From: Microbacterium invictum
GTDB taxonomy: Bacteria > Actinomycetota > Actinomycetes > Actinomycetales > Microbacteriaceae
Direction of reading: 5' to 3'
DNA: 64,000 nucleotides
Assembly (NCBI RefSeq): GCF_014197265.1
Contig: NZ_JACIFH010000001.1
Span: 62,001-126,000, forward strand
The notes below the pieces were generated by a model. It made no database searches. It had not been told where the DNA came from and saw only the letters and a program-made list of their open reading frames with translations. Below, in pieces: positions 15,640 to 24,129 of this stretch. Numbering within the stretch: position 1 is the stretch's first letter; every line of letters starts with the position of its first letter. Position numbers and translations under genes: made by a program.

Positions 15640-17052
15640 GTGAGACTCGAAGCTGTCGCGGGCGCCGATCCGCGTGACGTGCTCCGGGCGCTGCGCCAGG
15701 CGGTGCTCGGCTCGGGTCCCGCCGTCGCGCTCGGCGCGGACCCCGCTGCCTCGCTCGGCGCGAACCCCGCTGCCTCGGGGCCTCGCCCGGCCTCCGATGG
15801 GGGCGATACTGCCGCCTCGGGGCCCCGCCCGAACTCCGATGGGGGCGATACTGCCGCCGCGGCGCCCCGCCCGAACTCCGATCGAGGCGATACTGCCGCC
15901 GCGGCGCCCCGCCCGAACTCCGATCGAGGCAAGACCGCGCCCTCAGGGCCCCGCCCGGCTTCCGATCAGGGCACTACCGCGGCCGCGGCGCCCCTGCCCG
16001 ATGAGGTGCCCGCCGGCACGGCCGTCGTGCTGACGACCTCCGGGTCGACCGGATACCCCAAGCGGGTCGCGCTGAGCCGCGCCGCGCTGACCTCGAGCGC
16101 CCTCGCGACGGCCGACCGCATCGGCGAAGGAGCCTGGCTGCTCGCGCTTCCGGCGTCGTACGTCGCCGGCGTGCAGGTGCTCGTGCGGGCGCTGGTCGGC
16201 GGCCGGGAACCGGGGATCCTGTCCGGCTCCTTCACTCCGCAGGCGTTCGCCGCTGCGGCGGCGGGCATGGTCTCGAGTCGAGGCGGGCAGCGGATGCCCA
16301 CGTACACCTCGCTCGTCCCCGCGCAACTGCAGACGCTGCTCGAGGGAGAGGAAGCCGGCATCCGCACCGGCCTGGCCTCGTTCGAAGCGATCCTCGTCGG
16401 CGGCCAGTCGCTGCCCCTCGCGCTCGCCGAACGCGCCGCCGCGGCGGGCGCACGGATCGTCCGCACGTACGGCTCGACCGAGACCAGCGGCGGCTGCGTG
16501 TACGACGGCCGGCCGCTGGGCGGCGTCGGCCTGCGCGTCGTCGACGGCGAAGTCCAGCTGTCCGGGCCCACGCTGGCCGACGGGTATCTCGGCGATCCCG
16601 AGCGCACCGACGACATCTTCCCCCGCGACGTCGACGGCACGCGGTGGTACCGCACCGGCGATGCCGGCGAGGTCTCGGACGGCGTCCTGCGCATCACCGG
16701 GCGTCGCGACAACGTCATCGTCTCGGGCGGCATCAACGTCTCGCTCGACCGCGTCGAGCACATTGTCCGCGGCATCGCGGGCCTGGAGCGCGCCGTCGTC
16801 GTGCCCGTCGCCGACGATCGGTGGGGGCAGGCGTCCGTCGTCGTGGTGCCGCGGGGCGATGTTCCGGCACGCGACGTGGCGGGGCGCGCTGATGCGCTGT
16901 CGCGGGATCTCCTCGCCGACGTGCGTGATGCCGTCGGCGACGAACTTGGCGCTCCGGCGCGCCCCCGCGAGGTCATACTCGTAGACGCGATGCCCACGCT
17001 GCCGAGCGGCAAACCCGACCGGGTCGCGCTGCGCGACCTCATCGGTGACTGA
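15640..17052 (+). CDS. menE: o-Succinylbenzoate-CoA ligase MenE with a repeat-expanded linker
   Basis: A 470-residue adenylate-forming enzyme activating o-succinylbenzoate with ATP and CoA. The P-loop-like VVLTTSGSTGYPKRVALS is near residues 127-144, TYGSTETSGG near 279-288, the TGDAG and GRRDNVIVSGGINV hinge near 340-370, and the catalytic lysine in PSGKPDR near 458-464. Between a normal start (residues 1-30) and the P-loop lie two minisatellites, LGAxPAAS twice and a 14-residue unit five times, where the family has only a short linker. The enzyme core is intact. The GTG start has only a G-rich stretch upstream. Confidence 0.88.
   Translation: MRLEAVAGADPRDVLRALRQAVLGSGPAVALGADPAASLGANPAASGPRPASDGGDTAASGPRPNSDGGDTAAAAPRPNSDRGDTAAAAPRPNSDRGKTAPSGPRPASDQGTTAAAAPLPDEVPAGTAVVLTTSGSTGYPKRVALSRAALTSSALATADRIGEGAWLLALPASYVAGVQVLVRALVGGREPGILSGSFTPQAFAAAAAGMVSSRGGQRMPTYTSLVPAQLQTLLEGEEAGIRTGLASFEAILVGGQSLPLALAERAAAAGARIVRTYGSTETSGGCVYDGRPLGGVGLRVVDGEVQLSGPTLADGYLGDPERTDDIFPRDVDGTRWYRTGDAGEVSDGVLRITGRRDNVIVSGGINVSLDRVEHIVRGIAGLERAVVVPVADDRWGQASVVVVPRGDVPARDVAGRADALSRDLLADVRDAVGDELGAPARPREVILVDAMPTLPSGKPDRVALRDLIGD
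15730..15777 (+). repeat. 24-bp tandem repeat in menE (2 copies)
   Basis: Two adjacent 24-bp units encode LGADPAAS and LGANPAAS and differ at one base. They lie immediately before the 42-bp repeats. Confidence 0.8.
15778..15987 (+). repeat. 42-bp tandem repeat in menE (5 copies)
   Basis: Units start at 15778, 15820, 15862, 15904 and 15946, and a degenerate sixth begins at 15988. Each encodes a 14-residue unit of the form xPRPxSDxGDTAAx. Copies 2-4 are the most alike and the outer ones have drifted, as expected for expansion from the middle. Length is a multiple of three, so copy-number change keeps menE in frame. Confidence 0.85.
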
Positions 17053-17055
17053 GCA

Positions 17056-17280
17056 TCACGCGCGGGCTTCACCTGGCGCGTGCGCCGGGTATCCGGTATC
17101 CATTCCCGGCGCGGGCGCCCACTGAACCGGTCACGCGCGGGCTTCACCTGGCGCGTGCGCCGGGTATCCGGTATCCATTCCCGGCGCGGGCGCCCACTGA
17201 ACCGGTCACGCGCGGGCTTCACCTGGCGCGTGCGCCGGGTATCCGGTATCCATTCCCGGCGTGGGCGCCCACTGAACAGG
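17056..17280. repeat. Three tandem copies of a 75-bp palindromic element
   Basis: Copies start at 17056, 17131 and 17206 with almost no differences. Each unit starts with a TTCACCTGGCGC-like arm and ends with GGCGCCCACTGAAC, which are imperfect inverted repeats, and has a doubled GTATCC in the centre. They fill the gap between convergent menE and the VOC gene. Related single elements lie at 28452-28512 and 28530-28581. There are no unique spacers, so this is not CRISPR. Confidence 0.85.
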
Positions 17281-17315
17281 CCGCGCGACGCCTGCCGCGG
17301 CGTCCTGCCGAAGAG

Positions 17316-17702
17316 TCAGCCGGTGCCAGAGAACGGCCCGGTCTCCACGACGCAGAACCGATTGCCCTCGGTGTCTTCGAGCACGATGTAGTCGGCGTCG
17401 TCGGGGTACCCGTTCCAGTCGACCTCCCGCGCCCCGAGCGCAAGCAGTCTCGCGGTCTCGCCTGCCCGGTCCTCGGCGTACAGATCGAGGTGCAGGCGCG
17501 GCGGGTAGTGCTGCGGGTATCCGGTCACCGACAGGGCGAGGCTCGCCTCGAGTCCGCTCCAGTGCGCCTTGCCCGGCGGATCGAGGATCGCCCAGTCGTC
17601 CGACGGTGCGCTGCGGGGCGCGTATCCGAGCGCGGCGGTCCAGAACGCGACCGCGCGGGGGAGGTCTTCGACGGTCAGGACGGTCGTGCCGATGCGGAGC
17701 AT
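17316..17702 (-). CDS. VOC family (glyoxalase/bleomycin-resistance fold) protein
   Basis: A 128-residue single VOC-fold protein. Visible elements are the opening IGTTVLTVEDLPRAVAFWTAALGY, the RLHLDLYAEDR central strand with a metal-ligand-like His, and the closing FCVVETG. Members bind metals and small molecules and range from lyases to resistance proteins; no substrate can be assigned. The ATG at 17702 is preceded at 6 nt by GAGAAT, the weakest of the leaderless-type boxes. It is divergent from menA. Confidence 0.8.
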   Translation of the reverse strand: MLRIGTTVLTVEDLPRAVAFWTAALGYAPRSAPSDDWAILDPPGKAHWSGLEASLALSVTGYPQHYPPRLHLDLYAEDRAGETARLLALGAREVDWNGYPDDADYIVLEDTEGNRFCVVETGPFSGTG

Positions 17703-17714
17703 GCCGACATTCTC
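17703..17714 (-). promoter_or_regulatory. Possible leaderless-type box for the VOC gene
   Basis: On the minus strand GAGAAT (17709-17714), 6 nt, ATG at 17702. Only the conserved second A and last T agree with TANNNT. Confidence 0.3.
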
Positions 17715-17750
17715 GTCGCGCCGTGCACGGCCTGCCAGGGGGCGTCGGCC

Positions 17751-17764
17751 TAAGATGACTGGTC
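17751..17764 (+). promoter_or_regulatory. -10 box close to the menA start
   Basis: TAAGAT (17751-17756), 8 nt, GTG at 17765. The spacing is the longest of the set, so the mRNA is leaderless or has a leader of one or two bases. Confidence 0.5.
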
Positions 17765-18742
17765 GTGGCAGGCAGATCCCGACAGCAGAAGCATTCCGGC
17801 GCCAAGAAGCGGCAGCGACACGGCAACCCGCAGAAGGCGCACGTCTCGCGCGACCCGCGGACGGTCGAGCCGGCGACGTTCGGCGACTGGGTCGGCGCGG
17901 CCCGGCTGCGCACCCTGCCGCTCGCGGTGACGCCCATCCTCATCGGCACCGGCGCGGCGCTCATCATCGACCCGCGGTTCCACTGGGTCATCGCGCTGTG
18001 CTGCCTCATCGTCGCCGTCGCGCTGCAGATCGGCGTGAACTACGCCAACGACTACAGCGACGGCATCCGCGGCACCGATGACCATCGCGTCGGCCCTGCG
18101 CGTCTCACAGCCTCGCGCAAGGTGCCCGCCCGCAGGGTGCTGAACGCCGCGCTCGTGTTCTTCGCCGTCGCGGCAGTCGCCGGCATCGCCATCGTCATCC
18201 GCACTCAGCACTGGTGGATGCTGCTGGTTGGCGCCGCATGCCTCGTGGCCGCGTGGTTCTACACCGGCGGCAGACGACCCTACGGGTACGCCGGGCTGGG
18301 TGAGCTGTTCGTGTTCGTCTTCTTCGGGCTGGTCGCCACCGCCGGCACGACCTTCGTGCAGTCCGGCGCGGTGCCGCAGGAGGCCTGGTTCGGCGGCGTC
18401 GCGGCCGGTGCCCTCGCGTGCGCGGTGCTGCTCGCGAACAACCTGCGCGACATCGACCAGGATCGCGCGGCTGGCAAGAAGACCCTGACCGTGCGCATCG
18501 GCAAGCTCTGGACGCAGATCCTGTACACGGTGCTGATGATCGTGCCGTTCGCGATCGCGGCCTTCCTGGCGCTGTTCTACCCGATCGCGTGGCTGGCGCT
18601 GCTCGCGCTGATCCCGGCCGCCGCGGCGATCCTGATCGTGTGGACCTACCGGCACCCGCGCGAACTGGTCGTCGCCCTCGGCGTCACGTCGCTCACGTCA
18701 CTCGGGTACGGCGCCCTGCTGCTGTGGGCATTCGTCGGCTGA
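17765..18742 (+). CDS. menA: 1,4-Dihydroxy-2-naphthoate polyprenyltransferase MenA
   Basis: A 325-residue UbiA-superfamily membrane enzyme that joins the polyprenyl tail to DHNA. The first Asp-rich motif NYANDYSDGIRGTDDHRVGP is near residues 97-116 and binds the diphosphate through magnesium; the second, NNLRDIDQDRAAGKKTL, is near 224-240. About eight or nine helices. An unusual basic N-terminus of about 35 residues (GRSRQQKHSGAKKRQRHGN) precedes the first helix; a later start is possible but would leave the promoter box unexplained. The downstream DUF4229 gene converges. Confidence 0.92.
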   Translation: MAGRSRQQKHSGAKKRQRHGNPQKAHVSRDPRTVEPATFGDWVGAARLRTLPLAVTPILIGTGAALIIDPRFHWVIALCCLIVAVALQIGVNYANDYSDGIRGTDDHRVGPARLTASRKVPARRVLNAALVFFAVAAVAGIAIVIRTQHWWMLLVGAACLVAAWFYTGGRRPYGYAGLGELFVFVFFGLVATAGTTFVQSGAVPQEAWFGGVAAGALACAVLLANNLRDIDQDRAAGKKTLTVRIGKLWTQILYTVLMIVPFAIAAFLALFYPIAWLALLALIPAAAAILIVWTYRHPRELVVALGVTSLTSLGYGALLLWAFVG

Positions 18743-18750
18743 CCCCTGTC

Positions 18751-18771
18751 CGCGGGACCGGCGGGTCCGCG
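18751..18771. terminator. Weak hairpin between menA and DUF4229
   Basis: CGCGGGACC and GGTCCGCG pair with one bulged G around a short loop, between convergent stop codons. No T-run. It could serve either strand. Confidence 0.35.
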
Positions 18772-18798
18772 CCGTCTCGCGGCCAGGCCTGAGCCGCG

Positions 18799-19089
18799 TC
18801 AGACCTGCCCGGTCGTTCCCGGCTCGGAGTCATCGACGGCGGCATCCTCGGCATCTTCATCGCTCACCTGGCCGCGTGCCCGCGCCCGGCGCTCGGCCAG
18901 ATCGCTGGTCACCTCATCGAGGGGCCGCCGAAGCAGCAGCATCGACAGGCTGAGGCCGATGAGGGCCGCGAAGATCGCCGCGAGCCAGGAGAACTCGCGC
19001 ATGATCGGGAACAGCATCATGATGCCGAACGGCACGACGAACAGCAGCAGACGCAGCACCGTGTAGACGACGACGGAACGGGTGCGCAT
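18799..19089 (-). CDS. DUF4229 family membrane protein
   Basis: A 96-residue protein with two hydrophobic helices (residues about 7-25 and 32-51), a conserved RRPLDEVTSDLAERRARARG segment, and an acidic tail. This matches the actinobacterial DUF4229 family, whose function is unknown. It is often near menaquinone genes in actinobacteria, as I recall, and here lies between menA and menD. The ATG is 6 nt after TAGACT. Confidence 0.75.
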   Translation of the reverse strand: MRTRSVVVYTVLRLLLFVVPFGIMMLFPIMREFSWLAAIFAALIGLSLSMLLLRRPLDEVTSDLAERRARARGQVSDEDAEDAAVDDSEPGTTGQV

Positions 19090-19101
19090 CCCTCCAGTCT
19101 A
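19090..19101 (-). promoter_or_regulatory. Leaderless-type -10 box for the DUF4229 gene
   Basis: On the minus strand TAGACT (19096-19101), 6 nt, ATG at 19089. Confidence 0.6.
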
Positions 19102-19140
19102 CGTACGGCCACGGCGGGCCCGGAGCGCGGTCCGGCGACT

Positions 19141-19152
19141 TAGGATGGATGA
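19141..19152 (+). promoter_or_regulatory. Leaderless-type -10 box for the PLDc_N gene and menD
   Basis: TAGGAT (19141-19146), 6 nt, ATG at 19153. menD follows with a 1-nt gap and probably shares this promoter. Confidence 0.6.
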
Positions 19153-19560
19153 ATGGCGCGAGTCCTGATACCCCTGGCTCTGCTGCTGATCGCCTTCTGG
19201 ATCTTCAGCATCCTCGACTGCGCCCTGCAACCGCCGACGCGGCACCGCGGCGTGAGCAAGCCCGCGTGGCTGCTCATCGTGATCCTCCTGCCGGTGATCG
19301 GCGGCATCCTCTGGTTCATCGTCGGCCGCAGCCGCCCCAAGGCCGCCCCGAGCTACCGCGCCCCCGACGACAACCCCGAGTTCCTCGGACGCATCGGTTC
19401 GACCAGTGACCAGGACGAACGCATCCGCAGGCTCGAAGAAGAACTGGCCGCGCTGGACTCCGAGGCGGACGACCCGCCCCGCAACGACCCGCCCGTCCCT
19501 CGGCCGCACGACGGCTCCGGCGACGGCGACACCGACGATCAGACCGGCACCCACGGCTGA
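19153..19560 (+). CDS. Small membrane protein with a PLDc_N-type domain
   Basis: A 135-residue protein with two helices (residues about 4-22 and 37-56) and the W(F)IVGR ending of the phospholipase-D N-terminal (PLDc_N) domain, followed by an acidic, proline-rich cytoplasmic tail with a short predicted coiled coil (DERIRRLEEELAALDSE). It has no HKD catalytic motif, so it is not a phospholipase. Immediately before menD, with a 1-nt gap, suggesting an operon. Function unknown. Confidence 0.72.
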   Translation: MARVLIPLALLLIAFWIFSILDCALQPPTRHRGVSKPAWLLIVILLPVIGGILWFIVGRSRPKAAPSYRAPDDNPEFLGRIGSTSDQDERIRRLEEELAALDSEADDPPRNDPPVPRPHDGSGDGDTDDQTGTHG

Positions 19561-19561
19561 C

Positions 19562-21286
19562 ATGGCGCCCGGCGAGCCTGCGCGCGCTGACGCGCCCGAC
19601 GGTGGGCGCGCTCCGGCGATGGATGCCGCGGCGGCACTGCTCGCACAGGTGAACGCCCTCGGCGTGGAGCATCTCATCGTCAGCCCCGGGTCCCGCTCGC
19701 AGGCGCTGGCGCTCGTCGCTGCAGACCTCGAAGCCCGCGGCCGTGTCCGCGTGCACGTGCGGATCGACGAGCGCGTCGCCGGGTTCACGGCCCTCGGCAT
19801 CGCCCGCGAGAACCGCGTACCCGCGGCGGTGATCTGCACCTCCGGTACAGCCGTCGCGAACCTTCTGCCGGCTGTGCTCGAAGCCCACCACGCCGGGGTC
19901 CCGCTGCTGCTGCTGACGGCCGATCGGCCCCCTGAGCTGCGCGGCGTGGGCGCCAACCAGGCCACGCATCAGCCCGGCATGTTCGCCCCCTACGTGCGAT
20001 TCGAGGCCGACCTGCCCGTGCCGGCCGAGCTCGACTCCGACGGCACCGGAGACGCCATCACCGAGGTCCGCCGGGTGACGCGCCTCGCGGTGGCGGCGAG
20101 CCTCGGCGCCGACGGCCGGACGGCGGGCCCGGTGCACCTCAATCTGCCCTACCGGGAGCCGCTGGCGGGCACCCTGCCGCCCTGGATCGACGACGACCTC
20201 GCGGCCCCGGCATCCGCCCCGCCCGCTCCGGCACCGACCCCGGTGCCCCGCGGCCCGCGGACGATCGTCGTCGCGGGCGCCGACGCCGGGCCCGACGCCG
20301 AAGCCCTCGCCCACGACGGCGGCTGGCCGCTCGTGGCCGAGATCGTCAGCGGCGCACGGTTCGGCCGCCACCTCGTGCACGGCTACCGCACCCTGCTGGC
20401 CGAGCCCGCGCTGGGCGGTCGCGTCGAGCGCGCGATCGTCTACGGCCACCCGACGCTCAGCCGCGAGATCGTCGCGCTGCTATCACGCGCCGACGTCGAG
20501 ATCCTCGCCGTCCGCGGTCCCGGCGAGCTCTTGAATCTGAACGGCGCGACGCGGGCGGTGGATGCCGTGACCGTCAGCCCCGGCGACGCCGATCGCGCAT
20601 GGCTCGGCGCCTGGATGCGGGCCTCACAGGCGGCATCCACCGACCTCAGCCCCGCCGCCCCCGACGCGGAGGGCCTCTCGTCGGCAGAGCCCCAGCGGCG
20701 GCTGCCGGCGATCGCCGCCGAACTGCAGGTGATCCGCGCGCCGCTGGATCGCACCGCCCTGGTCGACGCCGTGTGGCGGGCGACGTGGCCGCACGACCGG
20801 CTCATGTTCGCCTCGTCGCGCCTCGTGCGCGTCGCCGACGCAGTGCTCGGCGGCAAGCGGGTGCCCGTGCACGCCAACCGGGGCCTGGCCGGCATCGACG
20901 GCACCCTGGCCACCGCGACCGGCGTCGCGATCGCCAGCCAGACCGGGGGAGCACCCGGCGTGACACGGCTGCTGGTCGGCGACCTCGCCTTCCTGCACGA
21001 CGTCGGCGCGATGCTGCTGCCGCCCGGTGAAGACGAGCCGCGCATCCAGGTCATCGTCGGCAACGACGGCGGCGGCACCATCTTCGACGGACTCGAGGTG
21101 GCCGCGGTCGCCTCCGCGGAGGCGATGGACCGCGTGCTCTACACGCCGCACACGGCCCGCATCGAGCAGCTGGCCGCCGCCTACGGGTGGGAGCACCGGC
21201 GGGTGACCACCCGCGCGGCCCTCGACCAGGCGCTGACGTCGCCGGTCGGCGGGCGTCAGATCATCGAGGTCCCACTCGAACGCTGA
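19562..21286 (+). CDS. menD: SEPHCHC synthase MenD
   Basis: A 574-residue thiamine-diphosphate enzyme that adds succinic semialdehyde (from 2-oxoglutarate) to isochorismate, the first committed menaquinone step. Clear blocks: HLIVSPGSRSQALALVAADLE near residues 38-58, RIDERVAGFTALGIARE with the catalytic Glu near 67-83, TADRPPELRGVGANQAT near 119-135, and the ThDP/Mg motif IVGNDGGGTIFDGLE near 498-512. An in-frame ATG at 19619 would remove 19 unconserved residues. The 1-nt gap from the previous stop favours the start given. Confidence 0.92.
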   Translation: MAPGEPARADAPDGGRAPAMDAAAALLAQVNALGVEHLIVSPGSRSQALALVAADLEARGRVRVHVRIDERVAGFTALGIARENRVPAAVICTSGTAVANLLPAVLEAHHAGVPLLLLTADRPPELRGVGANQATHQPGMFAPYVRFEADLPVPAELDSDGTGDAITEVRRVTRLAVAASLGADGRTAGPVHLNLPYREPLAGTLPPWIDDDLAAPASAPPAPAPTPVPRGPRTIVVAGADAGPDAEALAHDGGWPLVAEIVSGARFGRHLVHGYRTLLAEPALGGRVERAIVYGHPTLSREIVALLSRADVEILAVRGPGELLNLNGATRAVDAVTVSPGDADRAWLGAWMRASQAASTDLSPAAPDAEGLSSAEPQRRLPAIAAELQVIRAPLDRTALVDAVWRATWPHDRLMFASSRLVRVADAVLGGKRVPVHANRGLAGIDGTLATATGVAIASQTGGAPGVTRLLVGDLAFLHDVGAMLLPPGEDEPRIQVIVGNDGGGTIFDGLEVAAVASAEAMDRVLYTPHTARIEQLAAAYGWEHRRVTTRAALDQALTSPVGGRQIIEVPLER

Positions 21287-21300
21287 CGCCTGTTTCGGGC

Positions 21301-21312
21301 CATGATGAGTCC
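21301..21312 (+). promoter_or_regulatory. Leaderless-type box for the PPK2 gene
   Basis: CATGAT (21301-21306), 6 nt, ATG at 21313. The first base departs from TANNNT. Confidence 0.4.
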
Positions 21313-22173
21313 ATGGCCCAAGAGAGCACGCACGAGACCGAGTTGTCGGGCGCCCTGCTGCGCGTCGGCGCGGGGTTCCTCCTCAGCGAGGTCGACCCGG
21401 ACGCCACGCCCGGAGTGGACGGCGGCAAGAAGGACGGCCAGAAGCAGCTGGCCGACGGCGAGAGCAGGTTCGACGAGCTGCAGGAGCGGCTGTACGCCCA
21501 GAGCCGCGTCGACGACGACACCCCCGCGGTGCTGCTCGTGCTGCAGGCGATGGACACCGCCGGCAAGGGCGGCATCGTGCGCCACGTCATCGGAGCGACC
21601 GATCCCCAGGGAGTCCGGCTGAAGGCATTCAAGGCGCCGACGCCCGAAGAGCGTGCGCACGACTTCCTCTGGCGCATCGAGAAAGAACTGCCGCCGGCCG
21701 GATACATCGGGGTGTTCGACCGGTCGCACTATGAGGACGTGCTGATCGGCCGGGTGCGCGAGCTCGCGTCGCCGAAGGAGATCGAACGCCGCTATCACGC
21801 CATCAACGCCTTCGAGGAGCGGGTGGCCGACAGCGGCACCCACATCGTCAAGGTCATGCTCCACATCTCGGCCGACGAGCAGAAGGCGCGGCTCACGGAA
21901 CGGCTCGACCGCCCCGACAAGCACTGGAAGTACCACCCCGGCGATGTCGACGAGCGGCTGCTGTGGCCGCAGTACATGGACGCCTACCAGACCGTGTTCG
22001 AGCGGACCTCGACCGACCTGGCCCCATGGCACGTCGTGCCGGCGAACGCCAAGTGGTACGCGCGACTGGCCGTGCAGACGCTGCTGATCGAGGCGTTCGA
22101 GCGCATCGATCCGCAGTGGCCGGCGGCGGACTTCGACGTCGAGGCCGAGAAGAAGCGGCTGGCCGCCAGCTGA
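21313..22173 (+). CDS. PPK2 family polyphosphate:nucleotide phosphotransferase
   Basis: A 286-residue cytoplasmic kinase moving phosphate between polyphosphate and a nucleotide. The Walker A is VLQAMDTAGKGGIVRHVIG near residues 76-94 and the Walker B-like FDRSHYEDVLIGRV near 135-148, followed by LHISADEQKARLTERLDRPDKHWKY and the DYWP-equivalent LLWPQYMDAYQ, all typical of PPK2. One PPK2 domain, so a class I or III type; the acceptor (ADP, GDP or AMP) cannot be decided from sequence. The start at 21313 is chosen over longer frames that run into menD. Confidence 0.88.
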   Translation: MAQESTHETELSGALLRVGAGFLLSEVDPDATPGVDGGKKDGQKQLADGESRFDELQERLYAQSRVDDDTPAVLLVLQAMDTAGKGGIVRHVIGATDPQGVRLKAFKAPTPEERAHDFLWRIEKELPPAGYIGVFDRSHYEDVLIGRVRELASPKEIERRYHAINAFEERVADSGTHIVKVMLHISADEQKARLTERLDRPDKHWKYHPGDVDERLLWPQYMDAYQTVFERTSTDLAPWHVVPANAKWYARLAVQTLLIEAFERIDPQWPAADFDVEAEKKRLAAS

Positions 22174-22179
22174 GTCAGC

Positions 22180-23484
22180 TCACGCCAGCGAGTCGACGAT
22201 CGGACGGAACTTCAGCCGGGTCTCGAGCATCTCGGCTTCGGGATCGCTGCCGGCGACGATCCCCGCACCGGCGTGGGCGGTGAACGGGATGCCGCCGTCG
22301 TCGGTGGCCGCCCCCAGCTCGAACTGCGCGCACCGCAGCGCGATCGCCCATTCGCCGTCGCCGTGCGCGTTGATCCAGCCCACCGGACCGGCGTAGCGGC
22401 CGCGATCGAACGGCTCGAGCCGGCGGATGAGGTCCATCGCGGCATCCGTCGGCGTTCCGGCCACAGCCGCCGTCGGATGCAGCACGTGCACCAGATCGAG
22501 CGCTGACGCGCCGCCCTGCAGCGTACCCTCCACGTCGGTGGCGAGGTGCCACACGTTGGGCAGCTTCAGCATGAACGGCTGCTCCTCGGTCACGAGGGCA
22601 CTCGTGTGCGGCCGCAGCGAGGTGAGAACGCTCTGGACGGCGTACTGATGCTCGTCGAGGTCCTTCGCGCTGGTGGCCAGGGCGACGGATGCCGCGGTGT
22701 CGGCATCCGCGTCCACGCCGCGCGCGATGGTCCCGGCGAGCACGCGAGCGGTGACGGTGCCGCCCGAGACCGTCAGGAGCGTCTCGGGGCTCGCGCCGAT
22801 GAGGCCGTCGACGGCGTAGACCCACGTATCGGGATACGCGACGGTGAGGGCGCGCACGAGCCGGCGCAGATCGGAGCCGGGCGGAATCGAGCCGACGAGG
22901 TCGCGGGCGAGGACGACCTTGCTCACCTCGCCGCCGGCGATGGCCGCCAGGCCCGCGCGCACCGCAGCCTGATAGCCCTCCGGTGTCAGCGCCCCCGGAC
23001 CGACGGTGGGGGACCAGTGCGGGCCATAGGGCGCCGGCTCGACGGGCGACTCCACTTCGGGCCGGCCGGGCGTCTCGGGGCCCGGCTGGCCGGGGCCCGG
23101 CTGTTCGGGCTGGTCGATCGGGGAGATGCGGGTGATCCAGGTGCGGCCGCCGCGGTGTCCCAGCACGACCGCGGGGACGGTGAGGCGCGCCTGCGCAGCC
23201 GAAGCGGGGTCGAACGGGAGCGCGCCGAACGCGATCAGACCCGTGCCGGGGATGCCGAGCGGATCGTCGACCTCACCCGCGTCGGCGACCCGCTGCCACC
23301 ATTGTGCGGCGTCGTCCGGCGGACCTTCGTATTCGAGGACGGCCGAGGTGCCGACGAGCGTGTCGCCGCGGCGCGACCAGACCAGCGGGTCTGCGGGTGC
23401 TGCGTACTCGAGGAGCTCGTCCACCGCCTCGATCTCGCGAGTGACCGCGCGCAGTCGCGGGGCGGGAAGCTGTCGGGTGGGCAT
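22180..23484 (-). CDS. menF: Isochorismate synthase MenF
   Basis: A 434-residue chorismate-utilising enzyme making isochorismate for menaquinone (or a siderophore). The C-terminal half holds the family blocks: GEVSKVVLARDLVGS, GLIGASPETLLTVSGGTVTARVLAGT near residues 225-255, LDEHQYAVQSVLTSLRPH, HLATDVEGTL, LHPTAAVAGTPTDAAM and GRYAGPVGWINAHGDGEWAIALR. No lyase motif for anthranilate or salicylate was noticed. No siderophore genes are present and menD, menG and menA are near, so menaquinone is the likely destination. The start is 6 nt after TAGGCT. Confidence 0.88.
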   Translation of the reverse strand: MPTRQLPAPRLRAVTREIEAVDELLEYAAPADPLVWSRRGDTLVGTSAVLEYEGPPDDAAQWWQRVADAGEVDDPLGIPGTGLIAFGALPFDPASAAQARLTVPAVVLGHRGGRTWITRISPIDQPEQPGPGQPGPETPGRPEVESPVEPAPYGPHWSPTVGPGALTPEGYQAAVRAGLAAIAGGEVSKVVLARDLVGSIPPGSDLRRLVRALTVAYPDTWVYAVDGLIGASPETLLTVSGGTVTARVLAGTIARGVDADADTAASVALATSAKDLDEHQYAVQSVLTSLRPHTSALVTEEQPFMLKLPNVWHLATDVEGTLQGGASALDLVHVLHPTAAVAGTPTDAAMDLIRRLEPFDRGRYAGPVGWINAHGDGEWAIALRCAQFELGAATDDGGIPFTAHAGAGIVAGSDPEAEMLETRLKFRPIVDSLA

Positions 23485-23496
23485 CCTGTCAGCCTA
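23485..23496 (-). promoter_or_regulatory. Leaderless-type -10 box for menF
   Basis: On the minus strand TAGGCT (23491-23496), 6 nt, ATG at 23484. Confidence 0.6.
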
Positions 23497-23561
23497 TTCC
23501 GCTCGCACGGGAGCAGCATCCGTCGCGCCGCGCGCACGGCGCCGCGTCATCGGGCACCGCC

Positions 23562-23574
23562 TACACTCGCGAAG
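23562..23574 (+). promoter_or_regulatory. Leaderless-type -10 box for the DUF402 gene
   Basis: TACACT (23562-23567), 7 nt, GTG at 23575. Confidence 0.5.
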
Positions 23575-24129
23575 GTGACGACACGACCCGCACCCGGCGC
23601 ACGCCTCACCTTCCGCTGGCGCAAATGGGACGGCTCGCCGCACTGGGCGCACGAGTGCGTCTACCTGGGCAGCGACGAGTGGGGCGATTGGGTCGGCCAA
23701 TGGCCGGGGGCGCTCAGCTCACGGCCCGGTCGCGAACTGCGCGCCGAGGGCCCGAACGTGACGCTCATGCCGCCGGACGGCGAGTGGGCCGCGACGTTCA
23801 ACGCCTCCCACCCGCGCATGTGGATCTACATCGACGTCGCCTGGCAGGTCGGCTGGCGAGGCGGCGAACCCGAGGGCATCGACATGGACCTCGACGTCAT
23901 CCACGCCACCGACGAGCGCGGCATCTTCGTCGACGACCGCGACGAGTGGGACGAGCACGCCCAGCAGTTCGGCTACCCGCCCGAGGTGATGGCACGGCTC
24001 GAGCGGGTGACGGCTGACCTGGAGCGCCGGGTCACGGCATCCACCCCGCCCTTCGATGAGGCGACATCGGCGCGCTGGCTCGCGGTGCTGGCAGAGCTCG
24101 GGCCGGGCCCCGGCAGTGGCAACGCTTAG
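23575..24129 (+). CDS. DUF402 domain protein
   Basis: A 184-residue protein. It contains the DUF402 pattern: RKW-type KWDGSPHW near residue 17, then NVTLMPPDGEWAATFNASHPRMWIYIDVAWQV, and the acidic DMDLDVIHATDERGIFVDDRDEWDEHA (about 100-126), which in family structures supplies metal ligands. Some DUF402 proteins are nucleoside tri- or diphosphatases; the function here is not known. The true start is the GTG at 23575, because a longer open frame merely reads through the antisense of menF. menG follows 9 nt downstream. Confidence 0.75.
   Translation: MTTRPAPGARLTFRWRKWDGSPHWAHECVYLGSDEWGDWVGQWPGALSSRPGRELRAEGPNVTLMPPDGEWAATFNASHPRMWIYIDVAWQVGWRGGEPEGIDMDLDVIHATDERGIFVDDRDEWDEHAQQFGYPPEVMARLERVTADLERRVTASTPPFDEATSARWLAVLAELGPGPGSGNA

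Noticed and set aside
17056..17280. Tandem 75-bp repeats considered as CRISPR
   Set aside because: The whole 75-bp unit is repeated with no unique spacers, only three copies are present, and no cas gene is near.
17080..17391. Repetitive open frame across the 75-bp repeats
   Set aside because: Because 75 is a multiple of three, frames stay open on both strands automatically. No start signal or domain; both flanking genes end here.
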